54,064 nucleotides of DNA. Source: JAICND01 sp035281425. GTDB lineage: Bacteria > Actinomycetota > Acidimicrobiia > Spongiisociales > ZC4RG35. Shown one piece after another: positions 24,565 through 32,453 of the stretch. The stretch spans positions 1 to 54,064 of the forward strand of contig DATEDX010000065.1 in the NCBI GenBank assembly GCA_035281425.1, written 5' to 3'. How positions within the stretch are numbered: the first letter of the stretch is position 1; each line of letters starts with the position of its first letter. The notes under the pieces are model-generated. The model was not told the DNA's origin. It saw nothing but the letters and a program-made list of their open reading frames with translations, and did no database searches. The translations under genes and the position numbers were made by a program.

Positions 24565-26214
24565 CTACGACAACTCTTCAAATATGTCGTCTTCGATTTT
24601 GCTGAAGAGAGGGGAAATTTCCCCGAGGGGGGTTCCGGCTTCGAGCCGCCGAGTTTGCCAACCGTTGCCCAAGCTCCCTCCCAGCATGTCTTCCAGCTTG
24701 ATGGTGGTGAAGGGAAGGTAGGGGGAGAAGGCCACGCCGAGCGCGACCATGGCCTGGAGGGCGGACCACAAGACGGTGCCCGCCCTGGCCCGGTCGGCTT
24801 TGACCAGCTTCCAGGGTTCGGTGGCGTTGAGATAGACGTTGACCGAAGCCGCACCCTCCATGGCGGTTCGCAGCCCCGCCCTCAGTTCGACTTGCTCGAT
24901 CAGTTCACCAGTGAGGCGCAAAGCTTCGGCGGCCCGGTCGATTACCGCCTGGTCTTCCGCCAAGAGATCTCCCGGGGGCGGCACCTGCCCCTCGAAGTGG
25001 CGGGCGGTGAGGGTGAGGACGCGGTTGACGAGGTTGCCCCAGGTGGCGACCAGTTCGTCGTTGACCCGGCGGACGATGTCGTCGTCGGAGAGGTCGGTGT
25101 CGTTCTGCTCGGGCAACACCGCCGCCACGGCGTAACGAAGGGCGTCGGGCTCTAAACGTTCGGCGTACCAGCCGATCGACCTTCCTACCCCCATGGATTT
25201 GGAGGCCTTGGCCCCTTTGAAGGTGACGAATTGGTTGGCGGGGACATCGGTGGGAAGGTTGTGTTCGCCGTATCCCATCAGCATCGCCGGCCAGATCACG
25301 GCATGGAAAGGGATGTTGTCTTTGCCGACGAAGTAGTAGCTCTCCGCCTCCGGGTTCTGCCACCACTGGCGCCACGCCTCCGGAGTTCCCTGCCGCTGCG
25401 CCCACTCCTTGGCGGCGGAGAGGTATCCGATTACCGCTTCGAACCAGACGTAGATCCGCTTCCCCGGCCCGAGGATGTCGGCTTCTGGTGGCAAGGGAAT
25501 GCCCCATTCCAAATCCCGGGTGATGGCGCGGTCGGGCAGACCTTCTTCGATCATTCCTAGCGCCCAGTTCTTGACGTGCCGCCGCCAAGTGGTCTGATCC
25601 CCCAACCAGGCCTTGACTTCGTCGGCGAAGGCGCCCAGGCGCAGGAACCAGTGACGGGTTTCGCGCTGCACCGGGGTGGCGCCGGAGAGCCGGCTGCGGG
25701 GGTTGAGGAGGTCGGTGGCGTCGAGGGTCCGTCCACAGTTGTCGCACTGATCGCCCCGCGCGCTCGGGTACCCGCAGTAGGGGCAAGTGCCTTCGACATA
25801 TCGATCGGGAAGAAAGCGCTCCTTCTCCGGGTCGTAGAACTGGAGACTGGTGCCTTCGACGATGGTGCCTCTCTTCCGGTGGCGGCGGAAGATGTCCCAG
25901 GTCACCTGCCGGTGGTTGTCGGTCATGGTGGTGGTGAAGAGGTCGAAGGAGATCCCCACTGTCTCCCAATAGCCGAGAATCTCGGGGTGGTAGCGGCCCA
26001 CCACCTCGGCCGGGCTGATCCCTTCTTGGTCGGCCTTGACGGTGATGGGGGTTCCGTGGGCATCGGAGCCGGAGACCATCAGTACCCGGTTACCGGCCCG
26101 GCGGTGATAACGAGCGAAGATGTCGGCTGGCAGGTAGGCCCCGGCCAAATGGCCGAGGTGGAGAGAACCGGAGGCGTAAGGCCAGGCGACGGCAACGAGG
26201 ATGTAACGGTCCAC
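24565..26214 (-). CDS. metG: Methionyl-tRNA synthetase
   Basis: A 549-residue class I synthetase that charges tRNA-Met. The HIGH box reads HLGH (about residues 19-22) in PYASGSLHLGHLAGAYLPA; the KMSKS loop reads KASKSMG (about 331). A four-cysteine zinc knuckle, CPYCGY...CDNCGR (about 146-166), marks the MetG1 zinc type. There is an anticodon-binding helical domain but no C-terminal EMAP/Trbp111 domain. The start ATG gives the family-like MDRYILVAVAWPY. Downstream is the PGPGW gene; upstream, 14 bases away, an EamA transporter gene on the same strand. Confidence 0.96.
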   Translation of the reverse strand: MDRYILVAVAWPYASGSLHLGHLAGAYLPADIFARYHRRAGNRVLMVSGSDAHGTPITVKADQEGISPAEVVGRYHPEILGYWETVGISFDLFTTTMTDNHRQVTWDIFRRHRKRGTIVEGTSLQFYDPEKERFLPDRYVEGTCPYCGYPSARGDQCDNCGRTLDATDLLNPRSRLSGATPVQRETRHWFLRLGAFADEVKAWLGDQTTWRRHVKNWALGMIEEGLPDRAITRDLEWGIPLPPEADILGPGKRIYVWFEAVIGYLSAAKEWAQRQGTPEAWRQWWQNPEAESYYFVGKDNIPFHAVIWPAMLMGYGEHNLPTDVPANQFVTFKGAKASKSMGVGRSIGWYAERLEPDALRYAVAAVLPEQNDTDLSDDDIVRRVNDELVATWGNLVNRVLTLTARHFEGQVPPPGDLLAEDQAVIDRAAEALRLTGELIEQVELRAGLRTAMEGAASVNVYLNATEPWKLVKADRARAGTVLWSALQAMVALGVAFSPYLPFTTIKLEDMLGGSLGNGWQTRRLEAGTPLGEISPLFSKIEDDIFEELS

Positions 26215-26227
26215 GGTTCGGTCGAGG

Positions 26228-27097
26228 CTACCCGGAGGGAATGGCGACCTCGGCTCGATTAGCTCCCCCCACCAGCCCCACCCCGGCGATGATGGCCGCC
26301 CCCCCGAAAAGGAGGCTCACCGTCAACGGCTCGGAGAAGAGCAGCACCCCTCCTAAAACGCCGACCAGCGGCACCAGGTAGCCCATCAACCCCGCCCGGC
26401 TGGCGGGATTGAGTTCATTGGCTTTGAGAGAGCTGTAGAAGGTGAGGAGGCCACCCACTCCCATCGCCACCAAGAGGGCGATCTCGCCGGCGCCGGCCCG
26501 CAACGACCAGGGAGGATTCCCGGTGAGGGAAGCCACCACCAACGCCGTGACTCCCGCTCCGGTCATCATCGCCGGCAACACGATCCGGGGGGGATAGGTC
26601 AGGGTTATGCGCTTCACCCAGACGAGAGAGGAACCCGATACCGCCGCCCCGGCCAAGGTGACGAGCAAGGCAGGAAGCGAGGAGACCGCACCGGAGGGGG
26701 CTCCGGCGAGGATTCCCACCCCGGCGAAGCTGACCACCAGACCCGCCACCTTGGCCAGGGTGAAACGGTCGTCATGCATGACGAAGTGGGCGGTGACGGC
26801 GGTGAACACCGGCCCCAAGGCAAGGACGATGGTCACCACCGAGGCCGGCAACTCGTTGAACCCGATGTTGAAGAGCAGGGCGGGGGCGGCGGCGTTGATG
26901 GAACCCAAGGCCATCCCCAGAATCCAGGGGGTGTCGGGAAGAATCCGCCGGCTGACCACAACCGCGAGCAAGCCGGTGATGGCAAAAGGGATGGCGGCGC
27001 ACAGGAAAGGCGAAATCCCCTCTCCGGTCAGGTACTTGGTGCAGAGCCCGAGGCTTCCGAACATCACCCCCGTGAACACAATGTAGAACCAGTTCAT
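26228..27097 (-). CDS. EamA/DMT superfamily transporter (first of a tandem pair, promoter-distal)
   Basis: A 289-residue integral membrane protein with about ten helices arranged as two EamA repeats (residues 1-140 and 150-285). Conserved features include the family-typical NIGFNELPASVVTIVLALGP segment and PLVGVLGGVLLFSEPLT near the C-terminus. Such proteins export or import metabolites and amino acids; substrate unknown. ATG 27097 overlaps the stop of the paralogous gene upstream (ATGA). A longer frame extending to 27598 would overlie that paralogue and is rejected. Confidence 0.88.
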   Translation of the reverse strand: MNWFYIVFTGVMFGSLGLCTKYLTGEGISPFLCAAIPFAITGLLAVVVSRRILPDTPWILGMALGSINAAAPALLFNIGFNELPASVVTIVLALGPVFTAVTAHFVMHDDRFTLAKVAGLVVSFAGVGILAGAPSGAVSSLPALLVTLAGAAVSGSSLVWVKRITLTYPPRIVLPAMMTGAGVTALVVASLTGNPPWSLRAGAGEIALLVAMGVGGLLTFYSSLKANELNPASRAGLMGYLVPLVGVLGGVLLFSEPLTVSLLFGGAAIIAGVGLVGGANRAEVAIPSG

Positions 27098-27999
27098 ACC
27101 GGTACCGGAGGGAGATGCTGGTGCCGCCGCTCGGCCCTTTCGGCGATGACCACCCCGAAGAGGATCAGCGCCCCTCCCACCACCAGACCCCAGGTGAGGG
27201 GTTCTCGAAGGAGGAGAACGCTGCCGGTCACTCCCACCAGTGGCACCAGGTAGGCGACCAAAGAGGTCTTGGCAGCGGTGGCGATCTCGGACAGCAACAA
27301 CAGCGCCACGAAGGGAAGGGCGGTGGCAACGGTGGCGGAGACGAGAACCAGGATCCAGTCGACCACTCCCATCTGCGCCAACCCGGCCAGGGCGTGGCTG
27401 GGAAGGGCGAAGGCGAGGGCGACCAGACCCGCAGCAATGAATTGAGGGACGACGAGTTGAGTGGCCGGCCTCCCCAACGCGAAGCGACGGGTGAGGGCGC
27501 CGCCCAGGCCGGCGGTGACGATCCCGGCCAGGACCAGCGAAAGCCCCAGTCCCAGGTGGGGTCCGGCGGTGGTATCGCCTCGGACCAGCAATACACACCC
27601 GGCCAGAGCGAGGACAAAACCGGGGAGGAGCGCAGCCCGCATCGGTTCCTCATCGATCAGGAAGTGGGCGATCACCACAGTGGTGAGCGGGATCAGCGCC
27701 ACCAGCATGGCGGTGATCGAGGCCGGCAGGTAGACGAGGCCGAAGGTGGTGAGGAAGGTGGGGGCGGCCATGTTGATGAGTCCCAACACCACGCCTTGTC
27801 GCCAGGCGGCGGGGCCCGAACGGCGCAGATGACCGGTGACGGCCAACCCTGCCAGCAGCGCCAAGATGGCGAGGAGGTAGCGCCCGGCGATCACCGTTGT
27901 GGGTTGGAGCCCTCGATTGAGGAGGGCCTTGGTGACCACGTTGCCGGTCCCAAAGCCGAAGCTGGCGAGGACGAGCAGAAGCAAGGCCCGGAGACGCAT
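27094..27999 (-). CDS. EamA/DMT superfamily transporter (second of the tandem pair, promoter-proximal)
   Basis: A 301-residue membrane protein with ten predicted helices and two EamA repeats (FGFGTGNVVTKALLNRGLQP at the start; PLVGVTGSVLLLREPLTWG near the end). It resembles the overlapping downstream paralogue in layout and in the shared YLVPLVGV motif, so the pair probably arose by duplication and might form a heterodimer. ATG 27999 has GTGAGGT upstream; extension to 28095 would run through the 48-bp palindrome and is unlikely. The C-terminal tail is basic and His-rich. Confidence 0.88.
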   Translation of the reverse strand: MRLRALLLLVLASFGFGTGNVVTKALLNRGLQPTTVIAGRYLLAILALLAGLAVTGHLRRSGPAAWRQGVVLGLINMAAPTFLTTFGLVYLPASITAMLVALIPLTTVVIAHFLIDEEPMRAALLPGFVLALAGCVLLVRGDTTAGPHLGLGLSLVLAGIVTAGLGGALTRRFALGRPATQLVVPQFIAAGLVALAFALPSHALAGLAQMGVVDWILVLVSATVATALPFVALLLLSEIATAAKTSLVAYLVPLVGVTGSVLLLREPLTWGLVVGGALILFGVVIAERAERRHQHLPPVPV

Positions 28000-28019
28000 G
28001 CACCTCACTTTAAGAGGGC

Positions 28020-28067
28020 TTTTGGCGCGCCCGGATCGGGCTATAGCCCGATCCGGGCGCGCCAAAA
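28020..28067. repeat. Perfect 48-bp palindrome between divergent EamA and deoC genes
   Basis: Each 24-base arm begins TTTTGGCGCGCCCGGATC and meets at CTA|TAG with no mismatch and no loop. As DNA it could extrude a cruciform, as RNA a very stable hairpin. It is followed after 6 bases by a run of seven G. The outer 12 bases of each arm equal those of the shorter palindrome at 1368-1383. It lies 20 bases upstream of the EamA ATG and 60 bases upstream of deoC. Confidence 0.9.
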
Positions 28068-28127
28068 CGCCAAGGGGGGGATGGGCTGGGGCCATTGACC
28101 ATCGCCCCGCCTACCATCTGACGCCTC

Positions 28128-29090
28128 ATGGCGCTTCCCGCCACCACCGATCGCACCGCGCTGTTGCCCGGCCGCATCAACACCGCCTCCCTCGCCTCCT
28201 TCCTGCGTTCGATTCCCACCGTCGACGAGGTGGGGGTGGCGGAACGGGTGGCTGCCCTTGCGACTCGATCGATCAAGAAGGAGTCCAAGCTGGCCGCGTT
28301 GACCCTGGCGGTGGAGATGATGGACCTCACCACCCTGGAAGGGAAGGACACTCCCGGAAAGATTGCCCAGATGTGCTCCAAGGCCATCCGTCCCGACCCG
28401 GTCGATCCCCAAGTCCCCTCGGTGGCAGCGGTTTGTGTGTACCCGGCCATGGTTCCCTATGCCCGGGAAGCGGTCGCCGGCACCGGGGTGAAGGTGGCGG
28501 CGGTGGCCACCTATTTCCCCTCCGGTCAAGTTGAGACTCGGGTGAAGATCGACGAGACCCGGAGAGTGGTGGCTGCCGGAGCCGATGAGGTCGACATGGT
28601 CATAGATCGGGGCGCTTTCCTCTCTGGGGAGTATTTCAAGGTCTTCGACGAGATCCGCCAGGTCAAGGAACTGTGCGGCGAGTCGGTGAAGCTCAAGGTG
28701 ATACTGGAAACGGGTGAGTTGGGAACTCTCGACGCGGTGCGGCGGGCTTCGATGCTGGCCATGACCGCCGGCGCCGACACCATCAAGACCTCGACCGGGA
28801 AGATCCAACCCGCCGCGACCTTGCCCGTGACCCTGGTGATGCTGGAGGCAATCCGCGACTTCTACATGTCGGTAGGGGTGCAGGTGGGCATGAAGCCAGC
28901 GGGTGGGATCCGCACCGCCAAAGAGGCCATCCGCTTTCTGGTGGTGCTGAACGAGACCTTGGGTTCGGCCTGGATGCATCCCGATTGGTTCCGCTTTGGG
29001 GCCTCCACCCTCTTGAACGACGTGCTGATGCAGATCCGGTGGCTGAAGACCGGGCGTTATCAGTCGGGCGACTACTTCACGAAGGACTAG
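28128..29090 (+). CDS. deoC: Deoxyribose-phosphate aldolase
   Basis: A 320-residue class I aldolase cleaving 2-deoxyribose 5-phosphate to acetaldehyde and glyceraldehyde 3-phosphate. The Schiff-base Lys is Lys220 in DTIKTSTGK and the proton-relay Lys is Lys256 in GMKPAGGIRT; KLKVILETGELG is also conserved. It belongs to the longer DeoC group with about 80 extra residues at the N-terminus. It is followed by two aldehyde dehydrogenase-type genes on the same strand, fitting oxidation of the acetaldehyde formed. The stop TAG is directly followed by a GACGTGA heptamer array. Confidence 0.95.
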   Translation: MALPATTDRTALLPGRINTASLASFLRSIPTVDEVGVAERVAALATRSIKKESKLAALTLAVEMMDLTTLEGKDTPGKIAQMCSKAIRPDPVDPQVPSVAAVCVYPAMVPYAREAVAGTGVKVAAVATYFPSGQVETRVKIDETRRVVAAGADEVDMVIDRGAFLSGEYFKVFDEIRQVKELCGESVKLKVILETGELGTLDAVRRASMLAMTAGADTIKTSTGKIQPAATLPVTLVMLEAIRDFYMSVGVQVGMKPAGGIRTAKEAIRFLVVLNETLGSAWMHPDWFRFGASTLLNDVLMQIRWLKTGRYQSGDYFTKD

Positions 29091-29117
29091 ACGTGAGACG
29101 TGAGACGTGAGACGTGA
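29090..29117 (+). repeat. Heptamer tandem array, four GACGTGA units
   Basis: Four perfect GACGTGA units begin at the last base of the deoC stop codon and run into the start of the aldehyde dehydrogenase gene; the apparent GTG start at 29107 is part of unit three. The same unit occurs twice in the composite array at 24193-24276 and once at 35057. Confidence 0.85.
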
Positions 29118-30579
29118 GCTAGCGGTTAGTACGCCGCTCGAGTGGGAGTATGCGCCGTCGAGGGAGGCGGCGGAGATCGTCTCGCTGCGTCCCCGCTACG
29201 GCCTGTACATCGACGGCAAGGAGCGGGCCCCGCTCTCGAAGCACTACTTCCCGACCATCAACCCGGCCACCGAAGGCAAGCTGGCGGAGGTGGCGGCGGC
29301 CGGGGAAAAGGACGTCGATCGGGCAGTGAAGGCCGCCCGCCGTGCCTTCGAGAGCACCTGGGGGGACATGGCGGGGAAGGAACGGGCCAAATACCTGTTC
29401 CGTATTGCCCGCCTGGTGCAGGAGCGTTCCCGCGAACTGGCCGTGTTGGAGACCCTCGACGGCGGCAAACCCATTCGGGAGGCGCGGGACGTTGACCTTC
29501 CCCTCGTAGCGGCTCACTTTTTCTATTACGCCGGGTGGGCCGACAAACTCGAATACGCCTTTCCCGGCGTCCGGCCCCGGCCCTTGGGGGTAGCGGGCCA
29601 GGTGATCCCCTGGAACTTCCCGCTGATGATGCTGGCATGGAAGCTGGCCCCAGCTCTCGCCGCCGGCAATACCGTCGTGCTCAAACCGGCCGAGACCACC
29701 CCCCTCTCCGCGCTGCATTTCTCCCAGATCCTCGATGAAGCCGATCTACCACCCGGGGTGGTCAACATCGTCACCGGGGCTGGGGAAACGGGGGCCGCTC
29801 TGGTCGCTCACCCCGCGGTCGACAAGGTGGCTTTCACCGGGTCGACCTCGGTAGGGAAACTCATCCGCCAACAGCTGGCGGGTTCCGGTAAACACCTCAC
29901 CTTGGAACTAGGGGGGAAGGCCGCCCACGTCATCTTTGAAGACGCTCCCATCGACCAGGCCATCGAAGGGGTGATCAACGGCATCTTCTTCAACCAGGGC
30001 CACGTCTGCTGCGCCGGCAGCAGGCTCTTCGTGCAGGAGTCGATTCACGACCGCTTCGTAGAAAAGCTGAAGCGCCGCCTCAGCACCCTCCGAGTTGGCG
30101 ATCCTCTCGACAAGAACACCGATGTCGGGGCCATCAACTCCGCTGAGCAACTGGAGAAGATCACGGAGCTGGTCGAGGCGGGGCGGGAGGAGGGAGCGGA
30201 GATCTACCAGCCCGCCTGCGAGCTGCCCCGTAACGGCTTCTGGTTCGTTCCCACCTTGTTCACCGGAGTGTCACAGAGCCACCGCATCGCCCAGGAGGAG
30301 ATCTTCGGACCGGTGCTGTCGATCATGAGCTTTCGCACTCCCGACGAAGCGGTAGAGAAGGCCAACAACACCCCCTACGGGCTGTCGGCCGGGGTTTGGA
30401 CCCAGAAGGGATCCCGGATCCTGTGGATGGCCGACCAGATGAAGGCTGGGGTGGTGTGGGCCAACACCTACAACAAGTTCGACCCTACCTCTCCCTTCGG
30501 CGGGTACAAGGAGTCCGGGTTCGGGCGAGAGGGGGGAAGGCATGGGCTGCTTCCCTATCTAAAGGGGGTCGGGCTGTGA
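29107..30579 (+). CDS. NAD(P)-dependent aldehyde dehydrogenase
   Basis: A 490-residue aldehyde dehydrogenase. Coenzyme segment PWNFPLMMLAWKLAPALAAG, the Gly motif FTGSTSVGK, catalytic Glu in LELGGKAA (about residue 280) and catalytic Cys in NQGHVCCAGSR (about residues 302-303) are all present. The position after deoC suggests acetaldehyde is the substrate. The only usable upstream start, GTG 29107, lies in the GACGTGA repeat, and no good Shine-Dalgarno sequence is seen, so the first residues may be wrong; conserved sequence begins by about residue 30. The C-terminus GGRHGLLPYLKGVGL is complete. Confidence 0.92.
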   Translation: MRRELAVSTPLEWEYAPSREAAEIVSLRPRYGLYIDGKERAPLSKHYFPTINPATEGKLAEVAAAGEKDVDRAVKAARRAFESTWGDMAGKERAKYLFRIARLVQERSRELAVLETLDGGKPIREARDVDLPLVAAHFFYYAGWADKLEYAFPGVRPRPLGVAGQVIPWNFPLMMLAWKLAPALAAGNTVVLKPAETTPLSALHFSQILDEADLPPGVVNIVTGAGETGAALVAHPAVDKVAFTGSTSVGKLIRQQLAGSGKHLTLELGGKAAHVIFEDAPIDQAIEGVINGIFFNQGHVCCAGSRLFVQESIHDRFVEKLKRRLSTLRVGDPLDKNTDVGAINSAEQLEKITELVEAGREEGAEIYQPACELPRNGFWFVPTLFTGVSQSHRIAQEEIFGPVLSIMSFRTPDEAVEKANNTPYGLSAGVWTQKGSRILWMADQMKAGVVWANTYNKFDPTSPFGGYKESGFGREGGRHGLLPYLKGVGL

Positions 30580-30584
30580 CGTCC

Positions 30585-30633
30585 GTTCTTGTGACGGTTG
30601 AGCACGAATATCGTGCTCAACCGTCACAAGAAC
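30585..30633. repeat. Perfect hairpin: 23-bp stem, 3-base loop, between two aldehyde dehydrogenase genes
   Basis: GTTCTTGTGACGGTTGAGCA opens the left arm; the right arm is its exact complement, with loop ATA. It starts 6 bases after the stop of the first dehydrogenase gene and ends 17 bases before the start of the second. No T-tract follows. It could stabilise the upstream message, attenuate the downstream gene, or be a mobile palindrome. Confidence 0.85.
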
Positions 30634-30649
30634 AGATGAAGGAAACGCC

Positions 30650-31495
30650 GTGACCCGCCTCGATGTCCGCAAGACTCACAAGCTGTACATCAACGGGGAG
30701 TTCCCCCGCTCGGAGTCCGGGCGCACCTACCCGGCGGAAGATGCGACCGGTGAGGTGGTGGCGCGCATGGCCCGCGCGTCACGCAAGGATTTACGCGACG
30801 CGGTCCGTGCCGCCCGTAACGCTCTGGTCGGCTGGGCCACCAAGACTGGCTACAACCGGGGCCAGATCCTCTACCGGATGGCGGAGATGACTGAAGACCG
30901 GGCTGACGGCTTCGCCGAACAACTCCAGGTCGGGGGTCTATCGCCCGCTCGGGCCCGGACCGAGGTGGGGAGAAGCATCGACCGTCTGGTCTGGTACGCC
31001 GGGTGGTGCGACAAGTTCACCCAGATCTACGGCAATCTCAACCCGGTGGCCGGCCCCTTCTTCAACATCTCCCACCCCGAGCCCACCGGCGTCGTCGGAG
31101 TGCTTGCCCCCGAGGAACCCGCTCTGTTGGGCCTGGTCACCAGGATCGCCCCCATCCTGGCCGGGGCCAATACCACGGTGGTCCTCGCCTCCCAAAGCCG
31201 GCCCCTCCCCGCCATCACCTTTGCCGAGGTCCTGGAAACGTCAGATCTTTCCCCCGGGGTGGTGAACATCCTCACTGGCAGCCACCCCGAACTGGTCCCC
31301 TGGCTGGCCGACCACATGGACGTCAACGCCATCGATGCCACCTCCGCCCCGGCCGACCTCCGCCTCCGCATCGAAGAGGGCTCGGTCCACAACGTCAAGC
31401 GGGTTATGGCAGCCGAAGACCCAGAGGGGCAGTCTCCCTACCTGATTGCGGCCTTCACCGAGACCAAAACTGTCTGGCATCCCAAAGGCCTTTGA
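30650..31495 (+). CDS. Half-length aldehyde dehydrogenase homologue lacking the catalytic domain
   Basis: A 281-residue protein matching only the N-terminal coenzyme-binding part of aldehyde dehydrogenases: LYINGEFPRSESGRTYP, then GWATKTGYNRGQILYRMAEM, and VLAPEEPALLGLVTRIAPIL in place of the usual PWNFP segment. The sequence ends before the Glu/Cys catalytic region; no catalytic Cys motif is present and the following 125 bases hold no remnant of it. The reading frame is intact with a good leader (AAGGAAA before GTG). It could be a non-catalytic partner of the preceding full-length enzyme. A recent deletion is less likely given the clean end. Confidence 0.8.
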   Translation: MTRLDVRKTHKLYINGEFPRSESGRTYPAEDATGEVVARMARASRKDLRDAVRAARNALVGWATKTGYNRGQILYRMAEMTEDRADGFAEQLQVGGLSPARARTEVGRSIDRLVWYAGWCDKFTQIYGNLNPVAGPFFNISHPEPTGVVGVLAPEEPALLGLVTRIAPILAGANTTVVLASQSRPLPAITFAEVLETSDLSPGVVNILTGSHPELVPWLADHMDVNAIDATSAPADLRLRIEEGSVHNVKRVMAAEDPEGQSPYLIAAFTETKTVWHPKGL

Positions 31496-31620
31496 CCTCG
31501 GCCTCGGGGGGTGAAGGGCCATTCCTTACGCACTAGTCATGGATCCTCAGGCTTTTCTCATGTAACAAGCAAGGGGGCGGTGCAACCTGACCTGTGACAG
31601 AAATGCCAAGGGGAGTGTGA

Positions 31621-32385
31621 ATGCGTAAGCAAGTTGCGGCAATGGTTGGAGTGTTTTCGCTGGCAGTGGCCAGCGTGGGACTGGCGGCTACCGTCGATCC
31701 CGACTCCCTCCTCACCGAGGGCTACGACTCCGACAACCACAATCTGGTGTGGGGGGTGGCCGACCACCCCGATTCGGAGGAGTTTGACGGCACCTACGAC
31801 TGCCGGCTGGAGAGCGGTACCTACAACTATGAAGTAGGTGAAGACGGCAAAGTTGTGGTCCTGACCGACGAGGCTGAAGCTGACGTCACCTACAGCGAAG
31901 CGGACGACGAAGACGAGTCGACCACCGAATCCACCGTCAACTACGGGGAGACCGAGGGTGAGTGTGACCTGACGGCGACCAACGTGGAAGGACCGCAGGG
32001 TCAGGTCAACCACGGGACCGTGGTTTCTTCCTTCGTCCACGCTCTCAAAGATGCCGGCGTGACCGCCATCGGCTGCTACGTCCGCATCATCGCCCAATCT
32101 GACTACGGCAAAGACGAACAGCAGGTCAACGTGCCCGACGTCGAAGAAGGCGAAGAGGGCGAAGGTGAAGAAGAGGTGACCGACGAGCCGGTGACCGGCT
32201 CGGTCGACCTCACCACCCACGAGACGACTTGCGGCAAACCCGACCACGCCGGGCAAGGTGGGCCCGAGGGCGCAGGTCAGGGTGGACCGCCGGAAGGCAA
32301 AGGCAAGCCGGAGTGGGCCGGACCGCCGGAATGGGCCGGCCAAGGACGGCCCGAGGGTGCCGGCGAGGGCGGAGGACGCCCCTAG
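31621..32385 (+). CDS. Secreted acidic protein with Gly/Pro/Glu-rich repetitive tail
   Basis: A 254-residue exported protein of unknown function. A signal peptide covers residues 1-23 (VFSLAVASVGLAA, cut probably after AGLAA-type site). The body is strongly acidic, with patches such as EADDEDEST and EEGEEGEGEEE, and contains four or five cysteines. From about residue 208 the tail is built from short repeats of the PEWAG / GQGGPEGAG kind, probably unstructured. ATG has GGGGAG upstream. A strong hairpin terminator follows 16 bases after the stop. It could be a calcium-binding or surface-matrix protein, but nothing proves it. Confidence 0.75.
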   Translation: MRKQVAAMVGVFSLAVASVGLAATVDPDSLLTEGYDSDNHNLVWGVADHPDSEEFDGTYDCRLESGTYNYEVGEDGKVVVLTDEAEADVTYSEADDEDESTTESTVNYGETEGECDLTATNVEGPQGQVNHGTVVSSFVHALKDAGVTAIGCYVRIIAQSDYGKDEQQVNVPDVEEGEEGEGEEEVTDEPVTGSVDLTTHETTCGKPDHAGQGGPEGAGQGGPPEGKGKPEWAGPPEWAGQGRPEGAGEGGGRP

Positions 32386-32400
32386 TCACCCGCGGCAGGG

Positions 32401-32442
32401 ATAACGAAGGAGGGCCCTCGATGGAGGGCCCTCCTTCGTTAT
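32401..32442 (+). terminator. Strong hairpin: 19-bp perfect stem, 4-base loop
   Basis: ATAACGAAGGAGGGCCCTC, loop GATG, and the exact complement form a hairpin that begins 16 bases after the acidic secreted protein gene's stop and ends 12 bases before the next ATG. It is terminator-like by position and stability although no long T-tract follows. Confidence 0.65.
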
Positions 32443-32453
32443 AGCCTGAGCAA

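Noticed and set aside
27098..27598. Longer start of the promoter-distal EamA gene
   Set aside because: The added part is antiparallel in character to its paralogue's coding frame and has no membrane helices; ATG 27097 fits the overlap rule.
31496..31620. Lost C-terminal half of the short aldehyde dehydrogenase in another frame (frameshift)
   Set aside because: None of the three frames after 31495 encodes an ELGGK or Cys motif, so a simple frameshift does not explain the short form.
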